A stretch of DNA of 64,000 nucleotides from Halovivax limisalsi (GTDB taxonomy: Archaea > Halobacteriota > Halobacteria > Halobacteriales > Natrialbaceae), in assembly GCF_023093535.1 (NCBI RefSeq), contig NZ_CP095757.1, positions 1,054,001-1,118,000 of the forward strand, written 5' to 3'. Below, piece after piece: positions 1 through 9,356 of this stretch. Numbering within the stretch: the stretch's first letter is position 1; the number at the start of each line of letters is the position of its first letter. Both the position numbers and the translations under genes were made by a program. The notes under the pieces are model-generated. The model made no database searches, was not told the origin of the DNA, and saw only the letters and a list, made by a program, of their open reading frames with translations.

Positions 1-77
1 GGACGCCGGTCCACCGTAGACGCTGGTCGGCCGGCCCGCATGTCACTGACGGCGGCATGGCTGGCACGCTTCAATCG

Positions 78-85
78 ATTTATGG
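78..85 (+). promoter_or_regulatory. TATA element of the F420:NADP reductase gene
   Basis: ATTTATGG is centred about 27 nt before the ATG at 109. This is the spacing expected for a leaderless haloarchaeal transcript. It supports that ATG over an in-frame ATG at 40, which lies upstream of the element. Confidence 0.6.
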
Positions 86-108
86 GACGGCCGCCCGGAG
101 TGGCTGAC

Positions 109-777
109 ATGCGAATCGCGCTACTCGGCGGAACGGGTGACATCGGCGAGGGACTGGCGCTGCGGTGGGCGCGCGACACCGACCACGAACTTCTCGTCGG
201 CTCGCGCGACCCGGAGAAGGCCAGAGACGCCGTCGAAACCTACGAGGGGCGCCTGGCCGACGCGGGCGCCGACGGCGATCTGAAGGGTTTCGCGAACGAG
301 ATGGCGGCCGATCGGGCCGACGTGGTCGTCCTCTCCGTGCCGCCGTACTACGCGGGCGATACGGTCGAGGCCGTCGCCGACACGCTCGATTCGGAGACGA
401 TCCTCGTCACCCCCGCCGTCGGGATGAAAGGCGACGAGGACGGCATGCACTACAATCCGCCGGGCACCGGCAGCGTCACCGCGCTCGTCGCCCAGCGCGC
501 GCCCGACGCGGTCCCGGTCGTCGGCGCCTTCCACAACCTCGCCGCGGGCAAACTCGCCGACCTCACGGTCGAGTTCGACCTCGACACGCTCGTCGTCGGC
601 GACGACGCAGACGCCAAGCGGACGGTTTGCGGGCTCGCCGAGGACATCGAGGGGATCCGGGCGCTCGACGCCGGCCCCATCGCGAACGCCGCCGAAGTCG
701 AGAGCGTCACCCCGCTGGTCATCAACATCGCGCGGTACAACGACGACATGCACGACGTCGGCGCGAAGTGGATCTAG
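109..777 (+). CDS. npdG: NADPH-dependent F420 reductase
   Basis: This cytoplasmic oxidoreductase transfers hydride between NADP(H) and coenzyme F420, linking the two electron-carrier pools. The 222-residue protein opens with a Rossmann dinucleotide-binding segment, MRIALLGGTGDIGEGLA. SRDPEKA follows at the end of beta-2, where the NADP 2'-phosphate is usually bound. The length is normal for the family. An in-frame ATG 69 nt upstream would add a tail without family character, and the TATA element lies between the two starts, so the downstream ATG is preferred. The gene stands alone and ends 58 nt before a convergent gene. F420 use is normal in haloarchaea. Family assignment is confident; the physiological direction of the reaction is not visible here. 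Confidence 0.9.
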   Translation: MRIALLGGTGDIGEGLALRWARDTDHELLVGSRDPEKARDAVETYEGRLADAGADGDLKGFANEMAADRADVVVLSVPPYYAGDTVEAVADTLDSETILVTPAVGMKGDEDGMHYNPPGTGSVTALVAQRAPDAVPVVGAFHNLAAGKLADLTVEFDLDTLVVGDDADAKRTVCGLAEDIEGIRALDAGPIANAAEVESVTPLVINIARYNDDMHDVGAKWI

Positions 778-835
778 AACGGGTGACCACGCGCGCGCCG
801 ACGAGGGCGGCGTGCGAACCGACGTCCGTTCGTGA

Positions 836-1633
836 CTACAGTTCTCGACCGTCGTACGCGTCGAGGATCTCCTGCAGTTGCGCCCGGACCGTCTCCGCCC
901 GTTCGCGATCCGGACACGGCACGGAGGTCGGCGGCCTGTATATCCGGTTCAGCATCCACGTGAGCGCGCGGCCGATTGCGTCGTCGCCGACGGGCCCGGC
1001 GTCCCACGAGAGTTCGAGCGTTCCGTCGCTTGCGATCGAAACTGCCTGCAGGTTCGAGAGATCGTAGCACCCCGCTCGTCGGCCGTCGCGTCGTTCGACG
1101 CAGAGCGATCCAGCCGCTAGCTTCCACCGGCGATCGTCGACGACCCACTCGGCGGCGGGTTTCGTTGGGACCAGACACGCCGCCTCGTCGGGGATATCGA
1201 CGACCCCCTCGCGCCCGAGTTGCGATCCACACCGCGTCGCATCGAGGCCCGCATCGAGGTGGTGTGGGACCGCGGTCAGTACCCGCTCGCCGCCAATCCG
1301 GAGTTCGAGTTCCCGAACGAAGTAGGCGCCTGTACCGCCGTCCGTGAGCGATACCAGGTCGAACAGCACCGCTCGCCCCGCGTCGCTCGTCGGGTCCCAC
1401 CGCCACGCGGTCGTCGCGGTTCGATCCGCTTCGGGGAGCCGTTCGAGCTGCGGCCTGACGGACCGCCACGTGCGACGGCAGTCGCCGCCGTCCGGCGGCG
1501 GTTCCAGTTCGGCCGCGTCGACGTGGACGATGGCTGCGGTCGCTGCGGGGAGGATCAGCTCGAGGGTGGACGCGAGCGGGCCGGCGAACGTCGCACAGAG
1601 GAGGTCGTGGGTTCGATTCGGTGCTGGGGCCAT
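836..1633 (-). CDS. Conserved haloarchaeal hypothetical protein
   Basis: This 265-residue acidic soluble protein is not recognised. It has no signal peptide and no membrane segment. There are several tryptophans, and three well-spaced cysteines without a metal-binding pattern. The middle contains ELELRIGGERVLTAVPHH, and the C-terminal part reads like a beta-rich domain followed by a helix that starts at PDRERAETVRAQLQEIL. Codon usage and acidity match the surrounding genes, whereas the opposite strand gives arginine-rich shadow translations, so the reading frame is probably real. It lies downstream of the thioredoxin gene on the same strand with a 140-nt gap, so the two may or may not share a transcript. 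No function is proposed. Confidence 0.6.
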   Translation of the reverse strand: MAPAPNRTHDLLCATFAGPLASTLELILPAATAAIVHVDAAELEPPPDGGDCRRTWRSVRPQLERLPEADRTATTAWRWDPTSDAGRAVLFDLVSLTDGGTGAYFVRELELRIGGERVLTAVPHHLDAGLDATRCGSQLGREGVVDIPDEAACLVPTKPAAEWVVDDRRWKLAAGSLCVERRDGRRAGCYDLSNLQAVSIASDGTLELSWDAGPVGDDAIGRALTWMLNRIYRPPTSVPCPDRERAETVRAQLQEILDAYDGREL

Positions 1634-1773
1634 ATTCGGCCGGTTGGTGGACGGACACTACTCGGTACCGGTCGCTCGTCGGCTGGCGGCGTTCGGGCAG
1701 CCCTGGCAGCGCCGCGTGGGCGGTGCCGCGGCTGCGGGAGTCCCGTCACACCCATCGAAAAGCGTCCGCGATC

Positions 1774-2043
1774 TCACGCGCCGGCGGACTCGAGCGCGTC
1801 TTCGATGTCCTCGCGCTGGGTGACGCCGACGAACCGCTCGACGATGCCGTCGTCGTTCTCGACGACGAGCGTCGGGAGCGACCGGACCTGGTACTCGTTG
1901 GCGACGTCCTGCTCCTCGTCGACGTTGACCTTCTCGACCTCGAAGCGCCCGTCCCAGTCGTCTTCGAGTTCCTCGAGGATCGGATCCTGGGTCTTGCAGG
2001 GCCCACACCAGTCCGCGTAGAAGTCCTTGAGCGTGACAGTCAT
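1774..2043 (-). CDS. Thioredoxin-fold protein
   Basis: This 89-residue thioredoxin would reduce disulfides in cytoplasmic proteins, receiving electrons from a thioredoxin reductase. The active site WCGPC is at residues 12-16, after a short first strand (VTLKDFYAD). The cis-proline segment RSLPTLVV comes later, as in classical thioredoxins. It is shorter than the usual 105-110 residues because the N-terminal strand-helix unit is reduced, as in many archaeal small thioredoxins. The start is the ATG at 2043; the frame continues upstream to another ATG at 2136, but that extension has no thioredoxin character. The thioredoxin-reductase-like flavoprotein at 36.6 kb is a possible partner, which is only an inference. 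Confidence 0.88.
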   Translation of the reverse strand: MTVTLKDFYADWCGPCKTQDPILEELEDDWDGRFEVEKVNVDEEQDVANEYQVRSLPTLVVENDDGIVERFVGVTQREDIEDALESAGA

Positions 2044-2760
2044 ATCGTACCTCCAGCTTCCCGCGCGTCGCGCATAAGGGTTTCCCAGCACGCGTCCATT
2101 GCCGATACGTGTGACGGTCGGGACGGCTACGCACAAGCTGACGGTGATCTACTACGCGGACCCGGAGTGGTTGCCGACGCGCGACCCGGAATGGCGTCTC
2201 CAGGCGCAGGCGATCGCCTGCCCCCGGGCCGAGCCCCGATGCAGTTTACCTTGTGTCGTGGTTCGACGACGCTGTCCTGCCGGCGGATTCGCCATCGTGT
2301 TACAGCGAAACGAGGAGAAGGCCCACGGATTCAACCGTGGGCGGGTGTCATGGGATTCCTCGATGTGTGGATATGCGAGCGGGCGCCCGCTACTATCGCG
2401 GCGGGTACTCCCGTCCGCCACCCTTCGACCACCGAGACGTCGCACAGCCATCGACGGTCACTGACTGACGTCGTCCCCGGCTGCACATCCGATTCGTACG
2501 GCTCAGCGTGCGACCCCCGATTCCGATCACTAGCATAAATGTGGCTTCCCTCAAGTTAAATAGAGTTAGAATAGTAACTAATTTATGCGTCGGTATGCAT
2601 GTTTCAGTGAGCGTCAAGATATGGTAATGGTCACTGCGAACCTCCTCGACAGGTGCGGAATTTTGTGGGACGAGTCGGAGGCGCTCTTCCCCAGTGTACG
2701 GATTCCTTACGGTACGACGCATCGTTCGCCCGAAGTGAACTGCGGAGGTAGTTCGTAGGG
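2044..2760. other. Non-coding interval before the giant secreted-protein gene
   Basis: No credible gene is seen in these 717 nt. The left half is GC-rich and contains the hairpin described separately at 2322-2341. From about 2530 to 2640 the sequence becomes AT-rich, with TATA-like TTAAATAG near 2556-2565 and TTTATGCG near 2582. If either is the promoter of the downstream gene, its transcript would have a leader of roughly 150-180 nt. GGAGGT at 2743-2748, about 12 nt before the ATG at 2761, fits a message with a leader and a ribosome-binding site. Confidence 0.5.
2301..2352 (+). mobile_element. Possible right-end remnant of an IS200/IS605 (TnpB-type) element
   Basis: CCCACGG (2322-2328) and CCGTGGG (2335-2341) form a perfect 7-bp stem with a 6-nt loop. 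The stem is preceded by GCGAAACGAGGAGAAGG and followed by CGGGTGTCAT. Terminal subpalindromes of this style mark the right ends of haloarchaeal TnpB-encoding elements. No tnpA or tnpB gene is present nearby, so at most this is a relic. The assignment rests on resemblance only; a simple terminator hairpin is the alternative. Confidence 0.35.
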
Positions 2761-5700
2761 ATGCTGGGCGTATCACGGGGCCGACCGAGCGGGAGCGCGG
2801 TGCTCGCGGCACTCGTCGTGATGGTCGGAATCGCGGCACTTGCTGGTGTCGCCACTGCGGCCCACGCGCCGGCAACAGCTGACGAGGCTGGTGTGACGAG
2901 CACCGGGACCGACGGAACGCACGCGCCGGCAGACTCGGTACTCGAGCCGGCAGCGACGGTCGAGGCCGCCGGGACGACCGCAGATCTGGCGGCGAGGCTC
3001 GCCGCACGGAGCGCTGGCTCCGACGGGGCCAGCGCGGCTGCCAATTCGACGGTGTACGTCGGGTCCCAGACCGGCGAACTGTACGCCATCGACGCGGACT
3101 CGGGTGACGTCCGCTGGACGTTCCAGGCCGAAAACGGGATACTGAGTTCCCCGACCGTCGTCGGCGGGACGGTGTACGTCCCAGACGACGACGCGAACGT
3201 GTACGCGATCGACGCGGCAACCGGTACCGAGCGATGGCGGTTCGAGGCCGGGACGGAACACAGCGAGATGTTCTCCTCGCCGACGGTGGTAGACGGGACC
3301 GTTTACGTCGGCTCATACGACATCGTCGGGAAAAACGGCACCGTGCACGCACTGGACGCGGCCGACGGAACCGAGTCGTGGTCGTACGAGACCGGCGGCA
3401 AAATCTATTCGTCGCCGACCGTAGTGGACGGGACGGTCTACGTCGGCGCGAGAGACAACAACGTCCACGCGATCGACGCCGAGAGCGGCACCGAGCAGTG
3501 GGTGTTCGAGACCGGCGACTGGGTTCGGTCGTCGCCCACGGTCTTCGACGGCACGGTCTACGTCGGATCGTACGACAACAGCGTCTACGCAATCGACGCC
3601 GAGAGCGGCGCGGAGCTGTGGTCCTTCGACACGGGGGACCGGATCTACGCGTCTCCGACGGTGGTCGGGGGAACGGTGTACATTCGTTCCAACGACGTGT
3701 ACGCGATCGACGCCGCCGAGGGAACGGAGCGGTGGTCGGCCGACGCCGGCTCGTGGGGCGGTTCGTCGGTGACGATCGACGGCGGGACCGCCTACGTCGG
3801 CTCCGACGACGGGCGACTCTACGCGATCGACGCCGCGAACGGCAGCCAGCGGTGGTCGTTCGGGACGGGCGAGTTCATCCGGTCGACGCCGACGGTCGCA
3901 GACGGGACGGTCTACGTCGGCTCCGTCGACGATCGCGTCTACGCCGTGAACGCCGAAACCGGGACGGCGGAGTGGTCGGTGAATACGGGGAGGGCGGTCT
4001 ACTCCTCGCCGACCGTCGTTGACGATCCGGCGGACGGCGACTCGACGGGTTCGCGCGTGAGCCTCGGAACGCTCGGCCACCACGCGGGCTGGGACGGTTC
4101 GCCCGATCCGTCCGTGACCGGGATCGTCGTGGACGGCCGCGACCGAACCCTTCCGGGCGTCGACGTCGAGATCAGAACCCCGGAGGGTGAGACCGTTACG
4201 ACCACCCGAACTGACGACGAGGGGTCGTGGTCGGTGCCGCTTCAGGCGGGCACCTACGTGGTCGAAGCCAGCTACGGGACCGTCCAGGACCGTCGAACGA
4301 TCGAGCACGCCGGCGGGGGGACGTCAGTGACCCACATGCTCCAGGTGTGCGCTGAAACCGACATTCTGGTTCGCCCCGACGACCCCTCGATCGCCGCACC
4401 GGTCCAGTTCCGGGCCTGCCTGCCCGGCGAGGACGTCGAGTGGGACTTCGGCGACGGGAAGACGGCGAGCGGCCTCGCCGTCTCCCACCGGTACGACGAG
4501 GCGGGAACCTACGAGGTGTCCGCGAGCGCGAACGGGCAGACGGTGACGAGGACGATCGAGGTCGACGACACCGCGATCGTGATCCGTGACTACGCGGACG
4601 CGCTTGGCGGGCGCATTCTGGAGTCGGTCACCGAAGAGAACCTCTATCGCGTCCGGGTCGGGTCGGTCGAACCGGTCGAATCGGTGACCGTCGAACTCGA
4701 GGGATCGACCTTCGAGGGAAGCGAGATCGACGCGGACAACGACGTCTGGCAGGTCGTCGTCGACACCTCGGAGCTCGACAGCGACGCGACGGCGACGATC
4801 ACCGCCACGGACGCGGCGGGCAACGAGGCGTCGGAGACGACGTCGCTTGACGTCGTCAGCGTCCCATCCTCGGTCCAGTTTCTGCTGGACGTCGGCGACC
4901 GGGGAGCGCCCCGCGCCATCGCCGACCGGGTCGCCTACGACGGCGCATCCGGATCGTTGATCCCGACGGTGCGGATGACGTTCTTCGAACTCGTGCTGGT
5001 CGACGACGCGAACGAGTACGACGAGCTCGGTCCGCTGACGCCGTGGCGGACCGACCTCGGATTCGATCTCACGGCGAAAACGGCGATCGGGGCCACCGTT
5101 CCGTCGGGCACGATCGATCTCGGCGGTGAGATCACCGGCAAAACCGAGGTCGCCGGCAACAAAGTGCTTGGCGGCGGCGGTGCCGATCTCCGGTTCGATG
5201 GGAACGGACTGGCGAAGAAGTCCAAGATCTACTTCCTCGCCGGGCTCGAACGGGTGTTCCCCTTCTCGCCGCCGGTCCTTCGCGAGCGGATCGAAGTGAT
5301 TATCGGCGGTCAGGTCGGCACGGACTTCGTCGCCGACGGCACCGGCAACTGGGATTTCGTCGGGAAGGCCGGGGTAACGGGTGCGACGCGGGCGCAAACG
5401 AACGTCGCACCCGGTGTCGACCTCTCCGCGACGGCCGGCCTCGAACTCGGTTCGCAGGCGACGTTCGACTTGCCCCCGGGACTCGCCTTCCAGAGCGGTA
5501 ATATCTCCGTGAAGGGATTCCTCAACGGCAAGCTCGACGCGACCGTGTTCACCAAATCGCTCTCGATCATCTGGCCGGAAGCGAGCGCCAATTTCGGCGC
5601 GGAATCTGCAGCGACGATCGAGGCGCTCCAAAACGGCGATCCCGGTATTGCCGAGATCGAGGAGGGGGACTGGCGGCTTCAGGACAGGCGCGGGACGAAT

Positions 5701-8700
5701 CCGCTTCCGGGCGTCCCGACCGTCGACGAAGCGTCCGCCGACGCCGCCGGCGCGGCCCTCGGCACCACGGGTGCCACGACCGCAGCGCGACTCACCGACC
5801 GGCCGTACCAGGACACCGAACCCGCGATCGCCTCCAGCGGCGGCGAGACGGTCGCGGTCTGGAGTTCCCAGGGGGAGAACCGATCGACCCTGGAGGGCCG
5901 GGACATCGTCGTCCGAACGCACGACGGCTCGAACTGGGGGGACCCCGTGTTGCTCACCGACGACGAGCGCCACGACGCGACGCCGTCGATCGCGGTGCGC
6001 GACGAAACCGGGGACCGACTCCTCGCCTGGACCAAAACCGACGCGGACCTCGAAGCGATAAACGCCTCCGGTCCCGAAGACGTCTATCCGCACCAGGAGA
6101 TCGCGATCGCCCGGTACGACGGCGACACCTGGAGCGAGCCGACGCTCGTGACCGACAGCGACGACCTCACGCACGCGCCGGTCGTCGCCGCGGGCGACGA
6201 TCGGTGGCTCGTCGCCTGGGAGCGAAATCCGGACGCGAACCGCACCGTCTACGAGAATCGCTCGGTCGAGTACGTCGTCCACGACGGCAGCGGGGTGATC
6301 GAGCGCGGCGCGATCGCGGACGCCATGTCGCCCGCGGTGGGTGCGACCGACGACGGGTTCGACCTTTCGTACTACGAACCCCAGGTCAACGGCACCGAGC
6401 GGGGCGCGGTCGTCCGGGGGACCGTCTCCGGTAACGGGACCTACGAGGAGCAGTTCCGCAACGAGAGCCGCCAGTACGTCGACCACGACGCGGACGGCGG
6501 TCAGCTCGCCTGGGTCGACGGCCCGCTCGACGAACCGAACCTCTCCTATCACGACGGTGACGGATTCGAGTCGCTCCCGCTGGCGGGCAATATGACCGGA
6601 CTCGAGGAACTCTCGCTCGAGGTCGAGGGCAACGAGACGTTGTTGACCTATCGCGGCCGTCCCGAGACCCAGCCGGCCCCGGACCTGGCCTATCGGTTCG
6701 CCCGGGACGGCGAGTGGGTCGTCGATCGTCGCGTGGTCGGCGGTCCCGAGGCGAATATCTCCCTCTATCACTCCGACGCCGCGCTCGAGAGCGATTCGTT
6801 CAGCCTGATTCACGCCGCGTCCGACTTCGGTCCGGAGACGAAAAACGACATCTTCGTGGCGAGGCACGACTTCCACCCGGACTTCTCGGTCGCCGCCGAC
6901 GCGCCGTCCAACGTAACCGCGGGCGACTCCCTGTCGGTCGAGTACCGGGTTCGAAACGTCGGCGAAACCGCGAGTAACGGAACGGTTCCGGTCGTGCTCT
7001 CGTCGGCGAACGAGACGATCGCGACCGCGGCGGTGGGGCCGCTGGCACCGAACGAGACGGCGACCGGCACGTTCGACGCGACGGCGGACGAGAGCGGGAC
7101 GCTCTCGGTCGCCGTCGACCCGTCCGGCGCGGGCGGGACCGACGTGCTCGCCGAACGGGAGGGCTGGTTGCCGAGTGAGACGTCCCTCACGACCGGCACC
7201 CCGGCCCTGCGGATCGACGACGTCGAGACGACCGTTGCCGCGGCGAACGCGAGCAACGGGACGATCACGGTCACCGTCGCGAACGGGGGCGACATCCCGG
7301 CCGAGTCCGTGCCGGTCGCACTCGAGTACGGCAACGAGACGTTCGATCTCGCGGTCGATGCGGTGCCGGTCGACGGCACTGCGACGGCGAACCTCACCGT
7401 CGATCCGACGTCGGTGAACGCCTCGGCCGTCGGACGGTTCGTCATCGACCCCGCGGGCGATCTCGACCCGGCGGCGATCGCGAACCGGACGCTCAGAACG
7501 CCCCTCTTCGCCGCCGATCTGGCGGTCGACGGGCCGGCAGGTTACGTCGAGGCTGACGGCCGACTCGAGGCGAGGATCGACGTCGCCAACCGCGGATCGC
7601 TGCCGACGACCGCGACGGTCAGGGCCGTCGAGGTCGATTCCGCGGGCAACGAGACCGTGGAATACGGTAACGCCACCGTCGAACTCGACGGAACGGGGCC
7701 GTCGGAGACGACGTTCGAGCGCGTCTCGATTCCGCTTTCGGGTCTCCAGGACGGCGACCCCGTCCGATTCGTCGCCGACTCCTCGGCGGTCGAGACCGAC
7801 CGCTCGTCGGCGGTGTTCGAGGACGAGGTCGGGCCGGTCGTTCCGGAACACGGGTCGGTCTCGATCGACGTGATCGATCACCATGGCGACCCGCTCGCCC
7901 ACGCTGGGGTGTTCGTCGACGGGGTCGGCGAGGCGACCGCCGAAAATGGCACGGCCGCGTTTCGGGCCCCGGCGGGCAACCGGACCCTCTCGGTCGATCG
8001 CGACGGATTCCAGCCGGTCGAGCGACCGCTCACGGTCGATCCCGACGACGTGACCGAGGCGACGGTCGAACTCGCGCCCGTCGTCGAACTCGCGTCCGTG
8101 GAGATTCCGGAGACGGTCACCGTCGGCGAATCGGTCGCGGTGAACGCGACGCTGGCCAATCCCAGCGAGACGAACCTGACCGATACCGTCTCGCTCGCGA
8201 TCGACGACGACGTCGTCGCCGAGACGGTCGCCGAGGTCGAGGCGGGATCGACGGCGACGGTCGCGCTGTCCTGGACTCCCGCCGAGGCCGAAGCCGGCAA
8301 CGTCACCGCGACGATCGCGACGACGACCGACGCGGTGACCGAACCCATCACCGTCGAACGGGCGCCGACGTTCGACGTCGAGATCGTCGGGACCAACGCG
8401 CCGGTGACCGAAGGCGACGACCTCGTCGTGGACGTCGCGATCGAATCCGACCAGCCGAACGCTTCGGTCGAAGGCGGGCCGACTGATCAGGAGATCGAAC
8501 TCGTCGACTTCGACGGGACGGTCGTGGACGCGACCGTCGTCGAGCTGGAGCCGGGCAACTCGACCCAGCGCTCGCTCGTCTGGGAGACTGCGGCGGGCGA
8601 CGCCGGCACCGGCACCGTGACCGTCAGCAGCGAGGACGATACCGCTACCGCCTCCGTCGCGATCGAGGCCGAGGCGGGCGTCGTCGAACTCGGCAATGAA

Positions 8701-9249
8701 AGCGTCGCCGCGGGGGAGGTCGCGACGATTCCCCTCGAAACGGATCGCGACGGTATCACGGGGTACGCCGCCGAAATCCACTACGACGCAGACGTCGTCG
8801 CGTTCGAGAACGCGACCGGCGTCGACCTGGCCGACCCCGCCGTTGAGGCGGGCAACGGCGTGGTCACCCTGACCGTCAGCGGGGACGACGCCGTCGATGC
8901 GCCGACCGTGGCCTCCCTCTCGTTCGAGGCCGTCGGTGCGGCCGGCAATTCGACCGCCCTCTCCTTCGAGGCGGCCGCCACCGAGCTTCGGGCCGGCTCC
9001 GTCACCATCCAGCCCGACGTGTATCGGTCGGGTGCGATCGGGATCGAGACGGCCTGTTCGACCCCGGGTGACGTGGACGACGACGGAACGGTCACGTCGC
9101 TCGACGCGACGCTAACCCTGCGTCACATCGCGGGACTCGATCCGGCGGGCTTCGTCAACCCGGCGTGTGCGGACCTGACGGGAGACGGCGAGATCACCCC
9201 GGCCGACGTGACCGCCATTCACCAGCGGATCGTCGGCATCGGGGGCTGA
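2761..9249 (+). CDS. Giant secreted PQQ-propeller / PKD / CARDB-like / cohesin-dockerin protein
   Basis: This 2162-residue exported protein probably acts at the cell surface or in the medium as an adhesive or scaffold molecule. A Sec-type signal spans residues 1-36 and ends near VATAAHA. Residues about 95-420 hold roughly nine PQQ-type propeller blades, with recurring TVYVGS...YAIDA and RWSF motifs. About 450-510 is a carboxypeptidase-regulatory-like beta-sandwich, and 550-600 is a PKD domain (VEWDFGDGK). About 700-950 is an unassigned beta-rich region, and 1000-1370 has sialidase/BNR-like repeats. About 1374-1970 has several CARDB-like Ig domains and one further carboxypeptidase-like domain. 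About 1971-2097 is a cohesin-like domain, and 2100-2162 is a type-I dockerin with two calcium-loop repeats (GDVDDDGTVTSLDA and ADLTGDGEITPADV). There is no PGF-CTERM anchor. GGAGGT precedes the start by about 12 nt. Confidence 0.9.
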   Translation: MLGVSRGRPSGSAVLAALVVMVGIAALAGVATAAHAPATADEAGVTSTGTDGTHAPADSVLEPAATVEAAGTTADLAARLAARSAGSDGASAAANSTVYVGSQTGELYAIDADSGDVRWTFQAENGILSSPTVVGGTVYVPDDDANVYAIDAATGTERWRFEAGTEHSEMFSSPTVVDGTVYVGSYDIVGKNGTVHALDAADGTESWSYETGGKIYSSPTVVDGTVYVGARDNNVHAIDAESGTEQWVFETGDWVRSSPTVFDGTVYVGSYDNSVYAIDAESGAELWSFDTGDRIYASPTVVGGTVYIRSNDVYAIDAAEGTERWSADAGSWGGSSVTIDGGTAYVGSDDGRLYAIDAANGSQRWSFGTGEFIRSTPTVADGTVYVGSVDDRVYAVNAETGTAEWSVNTGRAVYSSPTVVDDPADGDSTGSRVSLGTLGHHAGWDGSPDPSVTGIVVDGRDRTLPGVDVEIRTPEGETVTTTRTDDEGSWSVPLQAGTYVVEASYGTVQDRRTIEHAGGGTSVTHMLQVCAETDILVRPDDPSIAAPVQFRACLPGEDVEWDFGDGKTASGLAVSHRYDEAGTYEVSASANGQTVTRTIEVDDTAIVIRDYADALGGRILESVTEENLYRVRVGSVEPVESVTVELEGSTFEGSEIDADNDVWQVVVDTSELDSDATATITATDAAGNEASETTSLDVVSVPSSVQFLLDVGDRGAPRAIADRVAYDGASGSLIPTVRMTFFELVLVDDANEYDELGPLTPWRTDLGFDLTAKTAIGATVPSGTIDLGGEITGKTEVAGNKVLGGGGADLRFDGNGLAKKSKIYFLAGLERVFPFSPPVLRERIEVIIGGQVGTDFVADGTGNWDFVGKAGVTGATRAQTNVAPGVDLSATAGLELGSQATFDLPPGLAFQSGNISVKGFLNGKLDATVFTKSLSIIWPEASANFGAESAATIEALQNGDPGIAEIEEGDWRLQDRRGTNPLPGVPTVDEASADAAGAALGTTGATTAARLTDRPYQDTEPAIASSGGETVAVWSSQGENRSTLEGRDIVVRTHDGSNWGDPVLLTDDERHDATPSIAVRDETGDRLLAWTKTDADLEAINASGPEDVYPHQEIAIARYDGDTWSEPTLVTDSDDLTHAPVVAAGDDRWLVAWERNPDANRTVYENRSVEYVVHDGSGVIERGAIADAMSPAVGATDDGFDLSYYEPQVNGTERGAVVRGTVSGNGTYEEQFRNESRQYVDHDADGGQLAWVDGPLDEPNLSYHDGDGFESLPLAGNMTGLEELSLEVEGNETLLTYRGRPETQPAPDLAYRFARDGEWVVDRRVVGGPEANISLYHSDAALESDSFSLIHAASDFGPETKNDIFVARHDFHPDFSVAADAPSNVTAGDSLSVEYRVRNVGETASNGTVPVVLSSANETIATAAVGPLAPNETATGTFDATADESGTLSVAVDPSGAGGTDVLAEREGWLPSETSLTTGTPALRIDDVETTVAAANASNGTITVTVANGGDIPAESVPVALEYGNETFDLAVDAVPVDGTATANLTVDPTSVNASAVGRFVIDPAGDLDPAAIANRTLRTPLFAADLAVDGPAGYVEADGRLEARIDVANRGSLPTTATVRAVEVDSAGNETVEYGNATVELDGTGPSETTFERVSIPLSGLQDGDPVRFVADSSAVETDRSSAVFEDEVGPVVPEHGSVSIDVIDHHGDPLAHAGVFVDGVGEATAENGTAAFRAPAGNRTLSVDRDGFQPVERPLTVDPDDVTEATVELAPVVELASVEIPETVTVGESVAVNATLANPSETNLTDTVSLAIDDDVVAETVAEVEAGSTATVALSWTPAEAEAGNVTATIATTTDAVTEPITVERAPTFDVEIVGTNAPVTEGDDLVVDVAIESDQPNASVEGGPTDQEIELVDFDGTVVDATVVELEPGNSTQRSLVWETAAGDAGTGTVTVSSEDDTATASVAIEAEAGVVELGNESVAAGEVATIPLETDRDGITGYAAEIHYDADVVAFENATGVDLADPAVEAGNGVVTLTVSGDDAVDAPTVASLSFEAVGAAGNSTALSFEAAATELRAGSVTIQPDVYRSGAIGIETACSTPGDVDDDGTVTSLDATLTLRHIAGLDPAGFVNPACADLTGDGEITPADVTAIHQRIVGIGG

Positions 9250-9356
9250 TCACCAGGCCCTTATCTGGACGATCACGACTCTGCTGCCCCGTTGTTCTCT
9301 TTGACGGACACCGCCTCGCGGCGGCCGGCGGCCACCGTCGGCTGGTGGTCCGGAGA

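Noticed and set aside
4324-8781. A 1485-codon open frame on the minus strand inside the giant gene.
   Set aside because: It is a shadow of the plus-strand codon pattern in GC-rich DNA. The translation is arginine-rich without domains, while the plus strand shows clear modular domains.
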